A DNA stretch of 15,345 nt from JACQNR01 sp049515175 (GTDB taxonomy: Bacteria > Acidobacteriota > Terriglobia > UBA7540), in contig JBEKUI010000089.1 in assembly GCA_049515175.1 (NCBI GenBank), positions 1-15,345 on the forward strand, given 5' to 3'. A model generated the notes under the pieces. That model made no database searches. It had not been told where the DNA came from and was given only the letters and a program-made list of their open reading frames with translations. Position numbers and translations under genes: made by a program. Below are positions 1 to 7,432 of the stretch, in pieces. Each line of letters opens with the position of its first letter. The stretch's first letter is position 1.

Positions 1-408
1 CGGAGTGGACTGTGACATGCGGTAGATCTGGGCTGAACAGATTCTCTAACCTCTTGCGTTTTCAGTCCCATCCAATTTTTGGACACTACGCGGTCCATGC
101 CAGCAGCACCGCCAGCTCCGACGCCACCAGCAGACGGCGGTATCGAGGCTCGCTCGCCCACCTCCTGCTCACAGGATTCAGCTTTACGCTGTCATTTTAG
201 GGCAGGTCTCTGCTCCAACCAGCATGAGCTCGTGGGAACTATTCCCGACCTCGGAACGAAAAGATCTTAAGGCCTGCGCTACCACTGAAGCTCCGGTCAG
301 GGGTGAGTCAGCGTCGAAGTGGACGGCCACCGGGCGGAAGTGACGCCGCAGAATAATCGCAAACGGTGACTTTCATTGTTGGAAGGAGGAGAGCCAGTGC
401 CGGGGGCC
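1..408. other. No convincing gene; intergenic or degraded sequence
   Basis: I find no reading frame here with a plausible start, ribosome site and protein-like composition. Two overlapping plus-strand frames of about 60 codons exist near 12-270, but they resemble no family I know and lack a Shine-Dalgarno sequence. No tRNA-like cloverleaf or strong hairpin with a T-run is visible after the minus-strand gene that ends at 409. The one notable element is a strong plus-strand Shine-Dalgarno-like stretch at 381-391, five bases before a GTG at 397. It opens a 52-codon frame to 555 that is antisense to the TPR gene (see findings). Confidence 0.5.
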
Positions 409-1530
409 TTATTGATTTGCACGCTGGTTTTTCCGGGGATCCTTTCTATTCTGCTCGGTCTTCCTGAGTTCTTGAAACAAGGACAGCTCTTTCGCAGCCG
501 CTTCCGCCTGCCCCTGCTTAACATAGGCACGGCTCAGCAGGTAATGCGCTTCTGAGTACTTCGGATCTGCCTGAATGCACTGGTTCAGTGCTGCCACCGA
601 ATCGGTTTCCTGACCTTGCGCGCTGTAGATCCTCGCCAGAAGGCACCAACCCTCGCACGACTGGGGATTGGCCTTGGTGGCCTTTTGGAGATTCGGCAGA
701 CTCTCATCGAGTTTGTTCTGCCGATAGAGAAGCCTGCCGAGATAGAGGTACGGCTGCTCTCCTTTGAACCCTGATCGCTCGGCGAGATCGATCGCCCGGC
801 GATAGCAGTCCGCCGCAGACTGTTCCTGGTCGAGTTCTTCCAGTGTCAAACCAAGGAAAAGTTGCGCCGGAACGTAATCCGGATTCAGAGTCGCAGATTT
901 CTCCAGGACGGGCAGGGCGGAAGGAAACCGGCTATCCGTGTAGTAGAGTGCTCCCAAGTTGAAGTAAATCGTATAGTCAGCCGGCGCCAATTGGGACGCG
1001 TTCTTCAACGCCTGCTCCGCGATGTCCATCCGGTTCACGAGGATGGCGTTCGACGCAACCAATTTGTAGACCTCCGCGTCCCGTTGGTTCAAGGAAAGCG
1101 CGCGTTCCAGAGTCTTGAGTGACTCCCGATACTTTCCCTCGCGAAAGAGGATCTTTGCCTCAAGGAAAAAGGTTTGATGGGTCTCGCCCCGCGAAGCGAC
1201 TTCGTCGGCCAGCATCTGGCGCGCGGCTGTGAGATCTCCGGCGTCGATCAATCTGTTGATCTCACTCAATCGCTCGTCTTCACTTGCCGAAAGGGAAGTC
1301 GTACTTTGCGCAGTGAGGAAAGCAACTTCCCCACCCAAGGCGATGAATGCCGAAGCCGACAACATCATGGCGAAAAGAAGCCCGGTCACGAGTCCTGTCC
1401 GAAGGGCGCGAGCAATGGAGAAGCCGGAGCGCGGCGGAGACGATGAAGCCTCCTGGTCTCGAGCGAGAAATCGGGAGACTCCGGCCCGAGCGGAAGAATG
1501 CGATCCGGGTTCCGTCTGGGCGTTTGTCAT
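409..1530 (-). CDS. Membrane-anchored TPR-repeat protein
   Basis: This 373-residue protein is built almost entirely of tetratricopeptide repeats. Residues 1-43 are polar and basic, and residues 44-66 form one hydrophobic helix (rich in Leu, Met, Ala, Phe) that should act as a signal anchor. About eight 34-residue TPRs follow from roughly residue 83 to 360, with the usual pattern of small and aromatic residues (for example the Tyr-Leu-x-Leu-Gly-Arg helix near the sixth repeat). The polar C-terminus is rich in Lys, Arg, Asn and Gln. TPRs are protein-protein scaffolds and nothing here suggests an enzyme. The start is the only ATG upstream of the hydrophobic segment, with only a weak AGGG-type ribosome site. 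The gene is divergent from the VCBS-TPR gene, 56 bases away, so the two may be co-regulated. The partner is unknown. Confidence 0.88.
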   Translation of the reverse strand: MTNAQTEPGSHSSARAGVSRFLARDQEASSSPPRSGFSIARALRTGLVTGLLFAMMLSASAFIALGGEVAFLTAQSTTSLSASEDERLSEINRLIDAGDLTAARQMLADEVASRGETHQTFFLEAKILFREGKYRESLKTLERALSLNQRDAEVYKLVASNAILVNRMDIAEQALKNASQLAPADYTIYFNLGALYYTDSRFPSALPVLEKSATLNPDYVPAQLFLGLTLEELDQEQSAADCYRRAIDLAERSGFKGEQPYLYLGRLLYRQNKLDESLPNLQKATKANPQSCEGWCLLARIYSAQGQETDSVAALNQCIQADPKYSEAHYLLSRAYVKQGQAEAAAKELSLFQELRKTEQNRKDPRKNQRANQ

Positions 1531-1586
1531 GACTTTGCCCTATGTTACATTAAAAAGCCGAGGTTGACGCGCCCACTCACCGTCAC
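1531..1586. promoter_or_regulatory. Short divergent intergenic region, probable promoter zone
   Basis: These 56 bases separate two divergent start codons, so promoters for both genes must lie here or extend into the 5' ends of the genes. The only AT-rich patch is 1541-1556. It contains loose -10-like hexamers in both directions (TACATT reading right, TAACAT reading left, each 4 of 6 to consensus). I see no convincing -35 box at the right distance and no inverted-repeat operator. The assignment rests mainly on gene layout. Confidence 0.3.
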
Positions 1587-4500
1587 ATGAAGATTCCATC
1601 GATCCGAAGATTCTTGGTGCTTATCCTTGCGGCCGCCGGTGCCGCGGGACTGAAGACCATGCCACCCCCATCCAGGGCGATGGTCCAATACGTTGAAGGG
1701 CGCGAGAGCGCCAAACTCCGCTTTCAGTACCTTAATTCTCCGACCCCCAACAAGTACTTGATCGAGACCATGGGCGGTGGAGTCGCCCTCCTCGACTACG
1801 ATAAGGATGGCTGGCTGGACGTTTTCTTTGTTAATGGTGCGGCCCTGGGAAATCCGCAGCGGGAGGATCCGCCTCCGGACAAATCCAAGCCCGAATACTG
1901 GAATCGTCTCTTCCGGAACAATCACGACGGGACCTTTACGGATGTCACGGAAAAGGCTGGAGTGAAAGGCAGAGGATATGGCATGGGCGTCGCCGCCGGT
2001 GACTACGATAACGACGGGTATCCGGACTTGTTCGTCACCAACTATGGCGCCAGCATCCTCTACCACAACAACGGCGATGGGACGTTCACCGACGTGACCG
2101 CGCCCTCGGGAGTCCACACCGACGGCTGGAACATGAGCGCCGGCTTCCTCGATTACGACAACGACGGTTACCTGGATCTCTTCGTCACCCGTTACTTGCA
2201 GTGGAATTTCGGAATCGGGGCCATGGTGTGCGGCCCCAACATCCCCGGTGGGCGCGCCTACTGCCATCCCAACGAGTTCAAGGCCGTTTCCAATTATCTC
2301 TTCCACAATAATCGCGACGGAACATTCACCGACGTCAGCGAACCCAGCAAAATCAAGGCCAGCGCGGGGTACGGACTGGGAGTGTCGTTCGGGGACTTCG
2401 ATAACGACGGCCGAACCGACATCTATGTTGCCAACGACGCGTTCCCGCAATTCCTCTTCAAGAACAACGGCGACGGCACCTTTACCGAGGAGGCGGCAAT
2501 CGCCGGTGTGGGTTACACCGAAGACGGGAACACTTTTTCAGGAATGGGAACCGATGCGGTGGACCTGGATAACGATGGATTCACAGACATCCTCACAACC
2601 GCGCTGCCCTACGAATACTTTGCGCTGTTTCGCAACAATGGAAACGGGACCTTTGAGTACGCCAGCGTAACTTCCAACCTGGCGGAGATCTCACGCCCCT
2701 ACGGCGGCTGGGGTATTCACGCCTTTGACTTCGACAACGACGGCGAAAACGAAGTATTCATCGCCACCAGCCACGTGATGGACAATATCGAAGTCACCCA
2801 ACCTCACCTCAGCTACCTGCAGCGGCCCTTGCTTTTGAAATACTCGAAATCAAAGTTCGTCGACATCTCCGCCGAAGCCGGAGACGTGTTCCGTCAACCC
2901 TGGGCGGCAAGGGGTGCAGCGTTTGGAGACTTGGACAACGACGGCGACATCGACGTCGTGATCTCGGACTACCAGGGCCCCGCCCACCTGCTTCGTAACG
3001 AGGGCGGGAATCGAAACCACTGGATCGAATTAGATCTGCAAGGGACGAAGAGCAACCGGGACGCCGTCGGAGCCCGCGTCAAGCTCATCACTGGCAATGG
3101 AAAGGTCCAGTACCGTACGGTCAGCCCCGCCGGAAGCTATGCCTCTTCCAACGACCGTCGAATTGCCTTCGGCATCGGAATGGAAACTACCATTTTGCAG
3201 ATCAATATCCGCTGGCCGAGCGGGGTGGTCCAGGTGATCGACAATCCGAAGCCGGACCAGATCTTGCACATCATCGAGCCGCCAGGTGTCTCGCCGGCGA
3301 CGACGCGCGAGAACGCGACCAGGGACAGGCCCCTCATGCGTGAGAAGGAGCACGGAACCGCTCCGCCGTCGTTCTTCCGGCGTGTGCAGCTTGCCCAAAA
3401 CACGGACGCGGAAGGGCAGTACCAGTCGGGTCTGAACCTGCTTCGCCGGGGGAACCTCAACGAGGCTACAAAGGCTTTCAGAGCTGCGATTGGGTCAAAA
3501 CCTGATTTCGTCGAGGCACACTACGCGCTGGGAGTGGCCTTGAGTCGCATGGGGAAGGAACATCTCCCCGCAGCGGTCGACCAATTCTTGGAGGTTTTGC
3601 GTTTGAAACCCGACCACGTCGACGCCCGCGTGGACCTCAGTTCTGTCCTCGCGCAAGAAGGCGACAGCGCTGCGGCGGCAGCACAGTTGGAACAGGCGAT
3701 CCGATTCGCGCCCGCAAATGCGGATCTCTATGTTCTTCTCGGCAAGGCACGATACGAGTCCAACGATTTCCCCAAAGCGATCGAGGCCTTCCGCAAGGCT
3801 TCGGACTTGAACCCGCGGCTGAGCGGCCCGCACTACGGCCTCGGATTGGCCTTTGCCAAGCAGCATGACAACGCTCACGCGGCTCAGGAATTCCGCGCCG
3901 CCTTGGACCTCAACGCGGGAGATCCGTACGCGCAAATGGAACTGGGAAAGATTTCTCTCGAAGAGGACGACCTGGCGGCCGCTTCAAAACACTTGAATGA
4001 AGCCATCCGACTCCGTCCAAGTCTCGCCGAGGCACACTTCGCACTGGGGAAGCTCTACCGGCGCCAAAACGCCGCGGATAAAGCCGAAGGCGCCTTTCGC
4101 GAAGCGCTGCGGTGGCAACCCAACCTCACCGACGCGACCTACAACCTGGCGTTGTTGCTCCAGTCGCAAGGGAGGAAGGAAGAAGCAAAGCAGTTGTTCG
4201 CGCAGGTCGAATCTGTGCAACAGTCTCGGGCGGCGACGGGCAAAGCTAATGCGTTGAACGCGGATGGAATCAAACTCATGAATGAAGGCCGGTCCGCAGA
4301 AGCCTTGGCGGCGTTTCAAAAGGCTCTGGGCGCCGACCCCTCCTTCTTCATGGCGGCCTATAACCAGGGGATCGTGCTGGGCCGCCTGGGAAGAACCCGG
4401 GAAGCTATCGAAGCGTTTCGGAGGACAATCCACCTGCGTCCCGATTTCGTCATGGGGCACTACGGACTCGGACTCTTGCTGAAGACCCTCGGTGATCCAT

Positions 4501-4595
4501 CCGCCGAGGAGGAGCTCGCCAAGGCGCGGCTACTCAACCAATACGTGGCCCAGCCGCTCGGCAGGGGGGTTGTCGAATCCAGCCCTCCGAAGTGA
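1587..4595 (+). CDS. Exported VCBS/FG-GAP + ASPIC-UnbV (CRTAC1-like) protein fused to TPR repeats
   Basis: This is a 1002-residue exported protein. Residues 1-21 form a signal peptide (basic start, then a Leu/Ala-rich core). Residues 70-456 carry seven Ca-binding loops of the form DxDxDGxxD, beginning near 70, 139, 189, 270, 326, 381 and 448; the sixth ends in Glu. Five of them are followed by an N-N-x-D/N-G-T-F strand. This fits a seven-bladed integrin-like beta-propeller. Residues about 490-562 match the ASPIC/UnbV domain (GARV start, then RWPSG, ending in DQILHI). A linker of about 40 residues leads into ten full TPRs and one partial TPR (about 605-985). The family is common in Acidobacteria and Planctomycetes, and its biochemical role is not established. 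Binding or scaffolding at the cell surface is my inference. The start lacks a good ribosome site but is fixed by the signal peptide. Confidence 0.92.
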   Translation: MKIPSIRRFLVLILAAAGAAGLKTMPPPSRAMVQYVEGRESAKLRFQYLNSPTPNKYLIETMGGGVALLDYDKDGWLDVFFVNGAALGNPQREDPPPDKSKPEYWNRLFRNNHDGTFTDVTEKAGVKGRGYGMGVAAGDYDNDGYPDLFVTNYGASILYHNNGDGTFTDVTAPSGVHTDGWNMSAGFLDYDNDGYLDLFVTRYLQWNFGIGAMVCGPNIPGGRAYCHPNEFKAVSNYLFHNNRDGTFTDVSEPSKIKASAGYGLGVSFGDFDNDGRTDIYVANDAFPQFLFKNNGDGTFTEEAAIAGVGYTEDGNTFSGMGTDAVDLDNDGFTDILTTALPYEYFALFRNNGNGTFEYASVTSNLAEISRPYGGWGIHAFDFDNDGENEVFIATSHVMDNIEVTQPHLSYLQRPLLLKYSKSKFVDISAEAGDVFRQPWAARGAAFGDLDNDGDIDVVISDYQGPAHLLRNEGGNRNHWIELDLQGTKSNRDAVGARVKLITGNGKVQYRTVSPAGSYASSNDRRIAFGIGMETTILQINIRWPSGVVQVIDNPKPDQILHIIEPPGVSPATTRENATRDRPLMREKEHGTAPPSFFRRVQLAQNTDAEGQYQSGLNLLRRGNLNEATKAFRAAIGSKPDFVEAHYALGVALSRMGKEHLPAAVDQFLEVLRLKPDHVDARVDLSSVLAQEGDSAAAAAQLEQAIRFAPANADLYVLLGKARYESNDFPKAIEAFRKASDLNPRLSGPHYGLGLAFAKQHDNAHAAQEFRAALDLNAGDPYAQMELGKISLEEDDLAAASKHLNEAIRLRPSLAEAHFALGKLYRRQNAADKAEGAFREALRWQPNLTDATYNLALLLQSQGRKEEAKQLFAQVESVQQSRAATGKANALNADGIKLMNEGRSAEALAAFQKALGADPSFFMAAYNQGIVLGRLGRTREAIEAFRRTIHLRPDFVMGHYGLGLLLKTLGDPSAEEELAKARLLNQYVAQPLGRGVVESSPPK

Positions 4596-4655
4596 TTTCT
4601 TTCCCGCCCTAACTGTTTCTCTCGCGGTGTTGGGACAAGGGTTGAGCTGGCACCA
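4596..4655. other. Convergent junction without a visible terminator
   Basis: These 60 bases lie between the stop codons of the rightward VCBS-TPR gene and the leftward TPR gene. A bidirectional terminator would be expected here. I see no stem of more than a few pairs and no T-run, so termination may be Rho-dependent or lie inside a coding region. Confidence 0.4.
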
Positions 4656-5837
4656 TTACTGTGCGGTTTTGAAGGCGTCATAAAGGGCTTTGTCGCGAAC
4701 GGTGGGCTGATTCTTCCGCTCCATGTTCAGTTGGTCAACAATGGCTTGCTCACGTTTCGCATCCTCTAAACGCTTCAGTCTCCCGTATACCCGCACGAGA
4801 CTGATATGGGCGGGAGGAAAGTCCGGCTTCTCCCGGGCAACTTTCTCCAGAATGGCGGCCGCCTGGGGATAGTCGTTCCTGGCTTGAGCGAGCAGGCCAA
4901 TTTGATACTGGACTTCGTAATCATTGGGGCGCATGCGGATCGCTTTGTCAAGGAGGGCAGCCGCTTCGGCAAGCCTCCCCCGCTGCCGGTAAAGCGAGCC
5001 GAGAAGGCTCACGGCGTTGCCGTCGTCGGGATTGAGCGCCAACTCTTCTTCGCACATCTGGACGGAGAGGTCCCACTTAAAGTCGAAGAAATAGGCGTAA
5101 CCGAGCTGGGCGTGAGCTTCCGGAAGTTTGGGGTTTCGCTCCAGCGCCAGTTTGAACTCCTCGATTGCCCTCCGATGGTCGAATCTCGCCAGGTAATAAG
5201 AGCCGACAATGAAATGTGCTTCCGCCGAATCATCACGTTCTAGCTCCGTGACCAAGGGCTCCGCCTTGTCCAGCTCGTTGGCCTTGACGTAGGCGGAGGC
5301 CAGCGTATAGGTCAGCTCCCGGTCCTTCGGATTCGCACGGCGAACCGTCTCCAGTTCAGCGATACCCTCCGGCATGCGGTCCAGTTTCAGTAGGCAAAGG
5401 CCGAGAAGATTGCGGGCGACGAGGTTTGACGGCTGGGCCGCAACTACTGTCGCCAGCTCGCGTTGGGCGGGCTCATACTGTTTTGCACGCATCTGCACGA
5501 CAGCGAGATTCAGTCGAATGGCAGGCCGCTTGGGGTCAAGCTTGAGCGCGTCGCGGAGACACTTCACGGCGCGCTCCGCCTCTCCCAGCTGGGAATATAC
5601 GAGCCCCAGGTTCGAAAGCACGTCCACCCGTCGCGGCGCAAGTTTCAATGCCGCCTCGTACGACTGACGCGCCCCAACCAGGTCACCTTTCTGCTGCAAC
5701 TCCACACCGCGGTTGAAGGCCTTCTGCGCCGGATTGACCGCCGTCTGGGCCCCTGTCCAGGTACTGAGGGCAATCACCGCGATCGCCACGAACGCCAGCG
5801 TCCGCACGTCTCTCAACCGATGACTCCTCCTCGCCAT
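4656..5837 (-). CDS. Exported TPR-repeat protein, last gene of the hydrolase operon
   Basis: The protein has 393 residues from the ATG at 5837. Residues 12-30 form a hydrophobic signal-peptide core ending near a Gly-Ala-Gln site, so it is probably periplasmic. About ten consecutive 34-residue TPRs fill residues 35-375, many closing with Asn-Pro or Lys-Pro as in textbook TPRs. No catalytic domain is visible. It begins 12 bases after the stop of the upstream glycosidase gene, so it is almost certainly co-transcribed with the hydrolases. The ATG has no Shine-Dalgarno in front of it. A perfect AGGAGGAG lies just inside the frame (5824-5831), seven bases before an in-frame TTG at 5816. The true start may therefore be TTG at 5816, giving 386 residues; both starts keep the signal peptide. 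The function is presumably scaffolding; the partner is unknown. Confidence 0.9.
   Translation of the reverse strand: MARRSHRLRDVRTLAFVAIAVIALSTWTGAQTAVNPAQKAFNRGVELQQKGDLVGARQSYEAALKLAPRRVDVLSNLGLVYSQLGEAERAVKCLRDALKLDPKRPAIRLNLAVVQMRAKQYEPAQRELATVVAAQPSNLVARNLLGLCLLKLDRMPEGIAELETVRRANPKDRELTYTLASAYVKANELDKAEPLVTELERDDSAEAHFIVGSYYLARFDHRRAIEEFKLALERNPKLPEAHAQLGYAYFFDFKWDLSVQMCEEELALNPDDGNAVSLLGSLYRQRGRLAEAAALLDKAIRMRPNDYEVQYQIGLLAQARNDYPQAAAILEKVAREKPDFPPAHISLVRVYGRLKRLEDAKREQAIVDQLNMERKNQPTVRDKALYDAFKTAQ
5824..5831 (-). promoter_or_regulatory. Strong Shine-Dalgarno inside the nominal start of the TPR gene
   Basis: Read on the minus strand this is AGGAGGAG, complementary to the 16S rRNA tail. 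It lies downstream of the ATG at 5837 and seven bases upstream of an in-frame TTG (5814-5816). No comparable site precedes the ATG, so it argues for initiation at the TTG. Confidence 0.5.
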
Positions 5838-5849
5838 GCTGGTAAGAGT

Positions 5850-7325
5850 CTAAGGACGTTTAATCCGCAGTGCAATGTCGACAGCGTGCTTGGGGGTAGC
5901 AAAAATCCGATTGCCACCCTGGTGCGTGAAGGTTTCGCTGCCCAGCGTTGCCCCCGAGGCGGGATCGACCCAGTCCGCCTTGTACGTGCCGCCGGGAAGA
6001 ACCAGTTCCAGGTTCTCTTTGTAGTTGCCGGGCGTGACGATGTACGAACTCGTGCCGTCTTCCTTGTACGTGCTGTGATGGTGATACAGGGCATATTGTT
6101 TCCCGGTTTCGCTGATACCCCGGCAATACACGCCCGCAGGGATTCCCCCCAAAACGAAGGTCTTGTCGGGAGTCATTTTGAGGAAGTCGAAGCTGTACAT
6201 GAATTCTCTCAGGTGCTTCAGAGCGCTGAGGACTTGGACGTTGTCAGGGGTCTGGCCCGCGGGATCGGCTGCGGTATAACGCCCATTCAGGTGATTGAAA
6301 CTCCCGCCGCCCCCCACAACGAACTCCCAAGCTTCCACGCGCGAGTCGGCAACGACATCACCCCTGTACCAGAGAGGGTACCAGTCGGTCTCGTTGAACT
6401 CGATGGGTTTGTTGTGGGCATACTCCAACTCGAGACCTCTCATGCCGCCCATCTGGAACCCCGCCTGCCAGACGTACTGCGTGACAATCACTGAAACTTT
6501 TTGTTCTCCGGACAGATCCAATGGACCTCCCACCGGGCCTTCCACCTGAACTGCAACTAGGTGTTTCTTGGGCAGGCTTTTTTCAGCCTCAACAACCACA
6601 TCGGCAAGATGGCTGACCCACGCGCCCGCTTCCTCGAGCGGAGTGGGCGGCTGGCCGATATCCGGCGCCTCGTCGCAGATCTCCAGAATGACGTTGTCGT
6701 AAGCATTGACTTCCTGAGTGATTTTGCGCACGTAGTCGCTCTCCCGGCGCACGACGTCGGGATGCTTCAGCGTCTGAGCGTCCTGGTACGGACAATTCCC
6801 CTCGCCCTGGATGTTGTTCTCATAATAGAGGGGAGAGATCGGCCACGTGTCCGAGTACTGGGCGTTGAAGAAGCAGATTTCTACTACCACGCCGCGCTCC
6901 CCAGCCTTCACGATGAAATCCTTCAGGCGCTGGAAATATTCGGGATTCCACTTATCGAGGTCGAATTTGTTGCCGCCGTGCAAATACCCCGGCACGTTGG
7001 TTTGCGCCCAGGGGACGACCAGGGCTTGGGGTTTGGCACCCAAGGGATTGCCGTCAGCGAATTTCCCGATGGGCTCGAACATTGCGCCCGCGTAAATGCG
7101 TGTGTAATTCAGCCCGTACGACTTCAACGCGTCGAAATAGGTGACGTAATTAAAGTCCTTGTTGATGACGCCGCCGTAATGCTCAGCCGAGGTAATCAAG
7201 ATCGTCGGCTGACCGTTGAAGAGGTAATAGTGGGGATTGGCGGGATGCAATTTGATGGGCTCGGCATAGGCGCAGCCCAGAGAAATTGCCAGCAAGAGAG
7301 CCAAGAGACCGATGCGCTTTGACAT
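5850..7325 (-). CDS. Exported TIM-barrel glycoside hydrolase, DUF4038-like (paralogue A)
   Basis: The protein has 491 residues. Residues 1-21 are a Sec signal peptide with likely cleavage after Ala-Tyr-Ala. The mature protein opens with a strand of the type Y-L-F-N-G-Q-P (about 34-40), typical of DUF4038/apiosidase-like proteins. A TIM barrel follows to about residue 390, then a C-terminal beta-sandwich (about 400-490) with the turn DWVDPASG, as in the putative collagen-binding domain of such hydrolases. Candidate catalytic residues by position in clan GH-A are Glu219 in E-I-C-D-E (where most relatives have Asn-Glu) and Glu312 in F-N-E-T. The start is set by a strong AAGGAGAG site and the signal peptide; the frame is open further upstream but that part is not protein-like. 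It is a tandem duplicate of the next gene upstream. The substrate is unknown; a glycan is inferred. Confidence 0.85.
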   Translation of the reverse strand: MSKRIGLLALLLAISLGCAYAEPIKLHPANPHYYLFNGQPTILITSAEHYGGVINKDFNYVTYFDALKSYGLNYTRIYAGAMFEPIGKFADGNPLGAKPQALVVPWAQTNVPGYLHGGNKFDLDKWNPEYFQRLKDFIVKAGERGVVVEICFFNAQYSDTWPISPLYYENNIQGEGNCPYQDAQTLKHPDVVRRESDYVRKITQEVNAYDNVILEICDEAPDIGQPPTPLEEAGAWVSHLADVVVEAEKSLPKKHLVAVQVEGPVGGPLDLSGEQKVSVIVTQYVWQAGFQMGGMRGLELEYAHNKPIEFNETDWYPLWYRGDVVADSRVEAWEFVVGGGGSFNHLNGRYTAADPAGQTPDNVQVLSALKHLREFMYSFDFLKMTPDKTFVLGGIPAGVYCRGISETGKQYALYHHHSTYKEDGTSSYIVTPGNYKENLELVLPGGTYKADWVDPASGATLGSETFTHQGGNRIFATPKHAVDIALRIKRP

Positions 7326-7332
7326 ATCGTTA

Positions 7333-7340
7333 CTCTCCTT
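7333..7340 (-). promoter_or_regulatory. Ribosome binding site fixing the start of paralogue A
   Basis: On the minus strand this reads AAGGAGAG, seven bases before the ATG at 7325. It selects that ATG, directly before a signal peptide, over an in-frame ATG at 7706 that would add 127 unlikely residues overlapping the 3' end of the neighbouring gene. Confidence 0.8.
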
Positions 7341-7432
7341 CCGATTAGGCGGCAGGCTCCTCAACAGGACAAAACCCAGGAACCAGCCCGATAGAACCGA
7401 CCTCTCGAGCGCCGAGTTGGCCGCGCGAGCCC

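Noticed and set aside
12..270. Two overlapping plus-strand frames of 62 and 63 codons
   Set aside because: They have no ribosome site, no family resemblance and low-complexity Ala/Pro/Ser composition. I see no sign of a degraded known gene.
1545..2450. Minus-strand frame of 301 codons rich in Val, Ile and Gly inside the VCBS gene
   Set aside because: Its repetitive valine-rich composition is simply the reverse reading of the repeated Asp/Asn/Gly calcium-loop codons.
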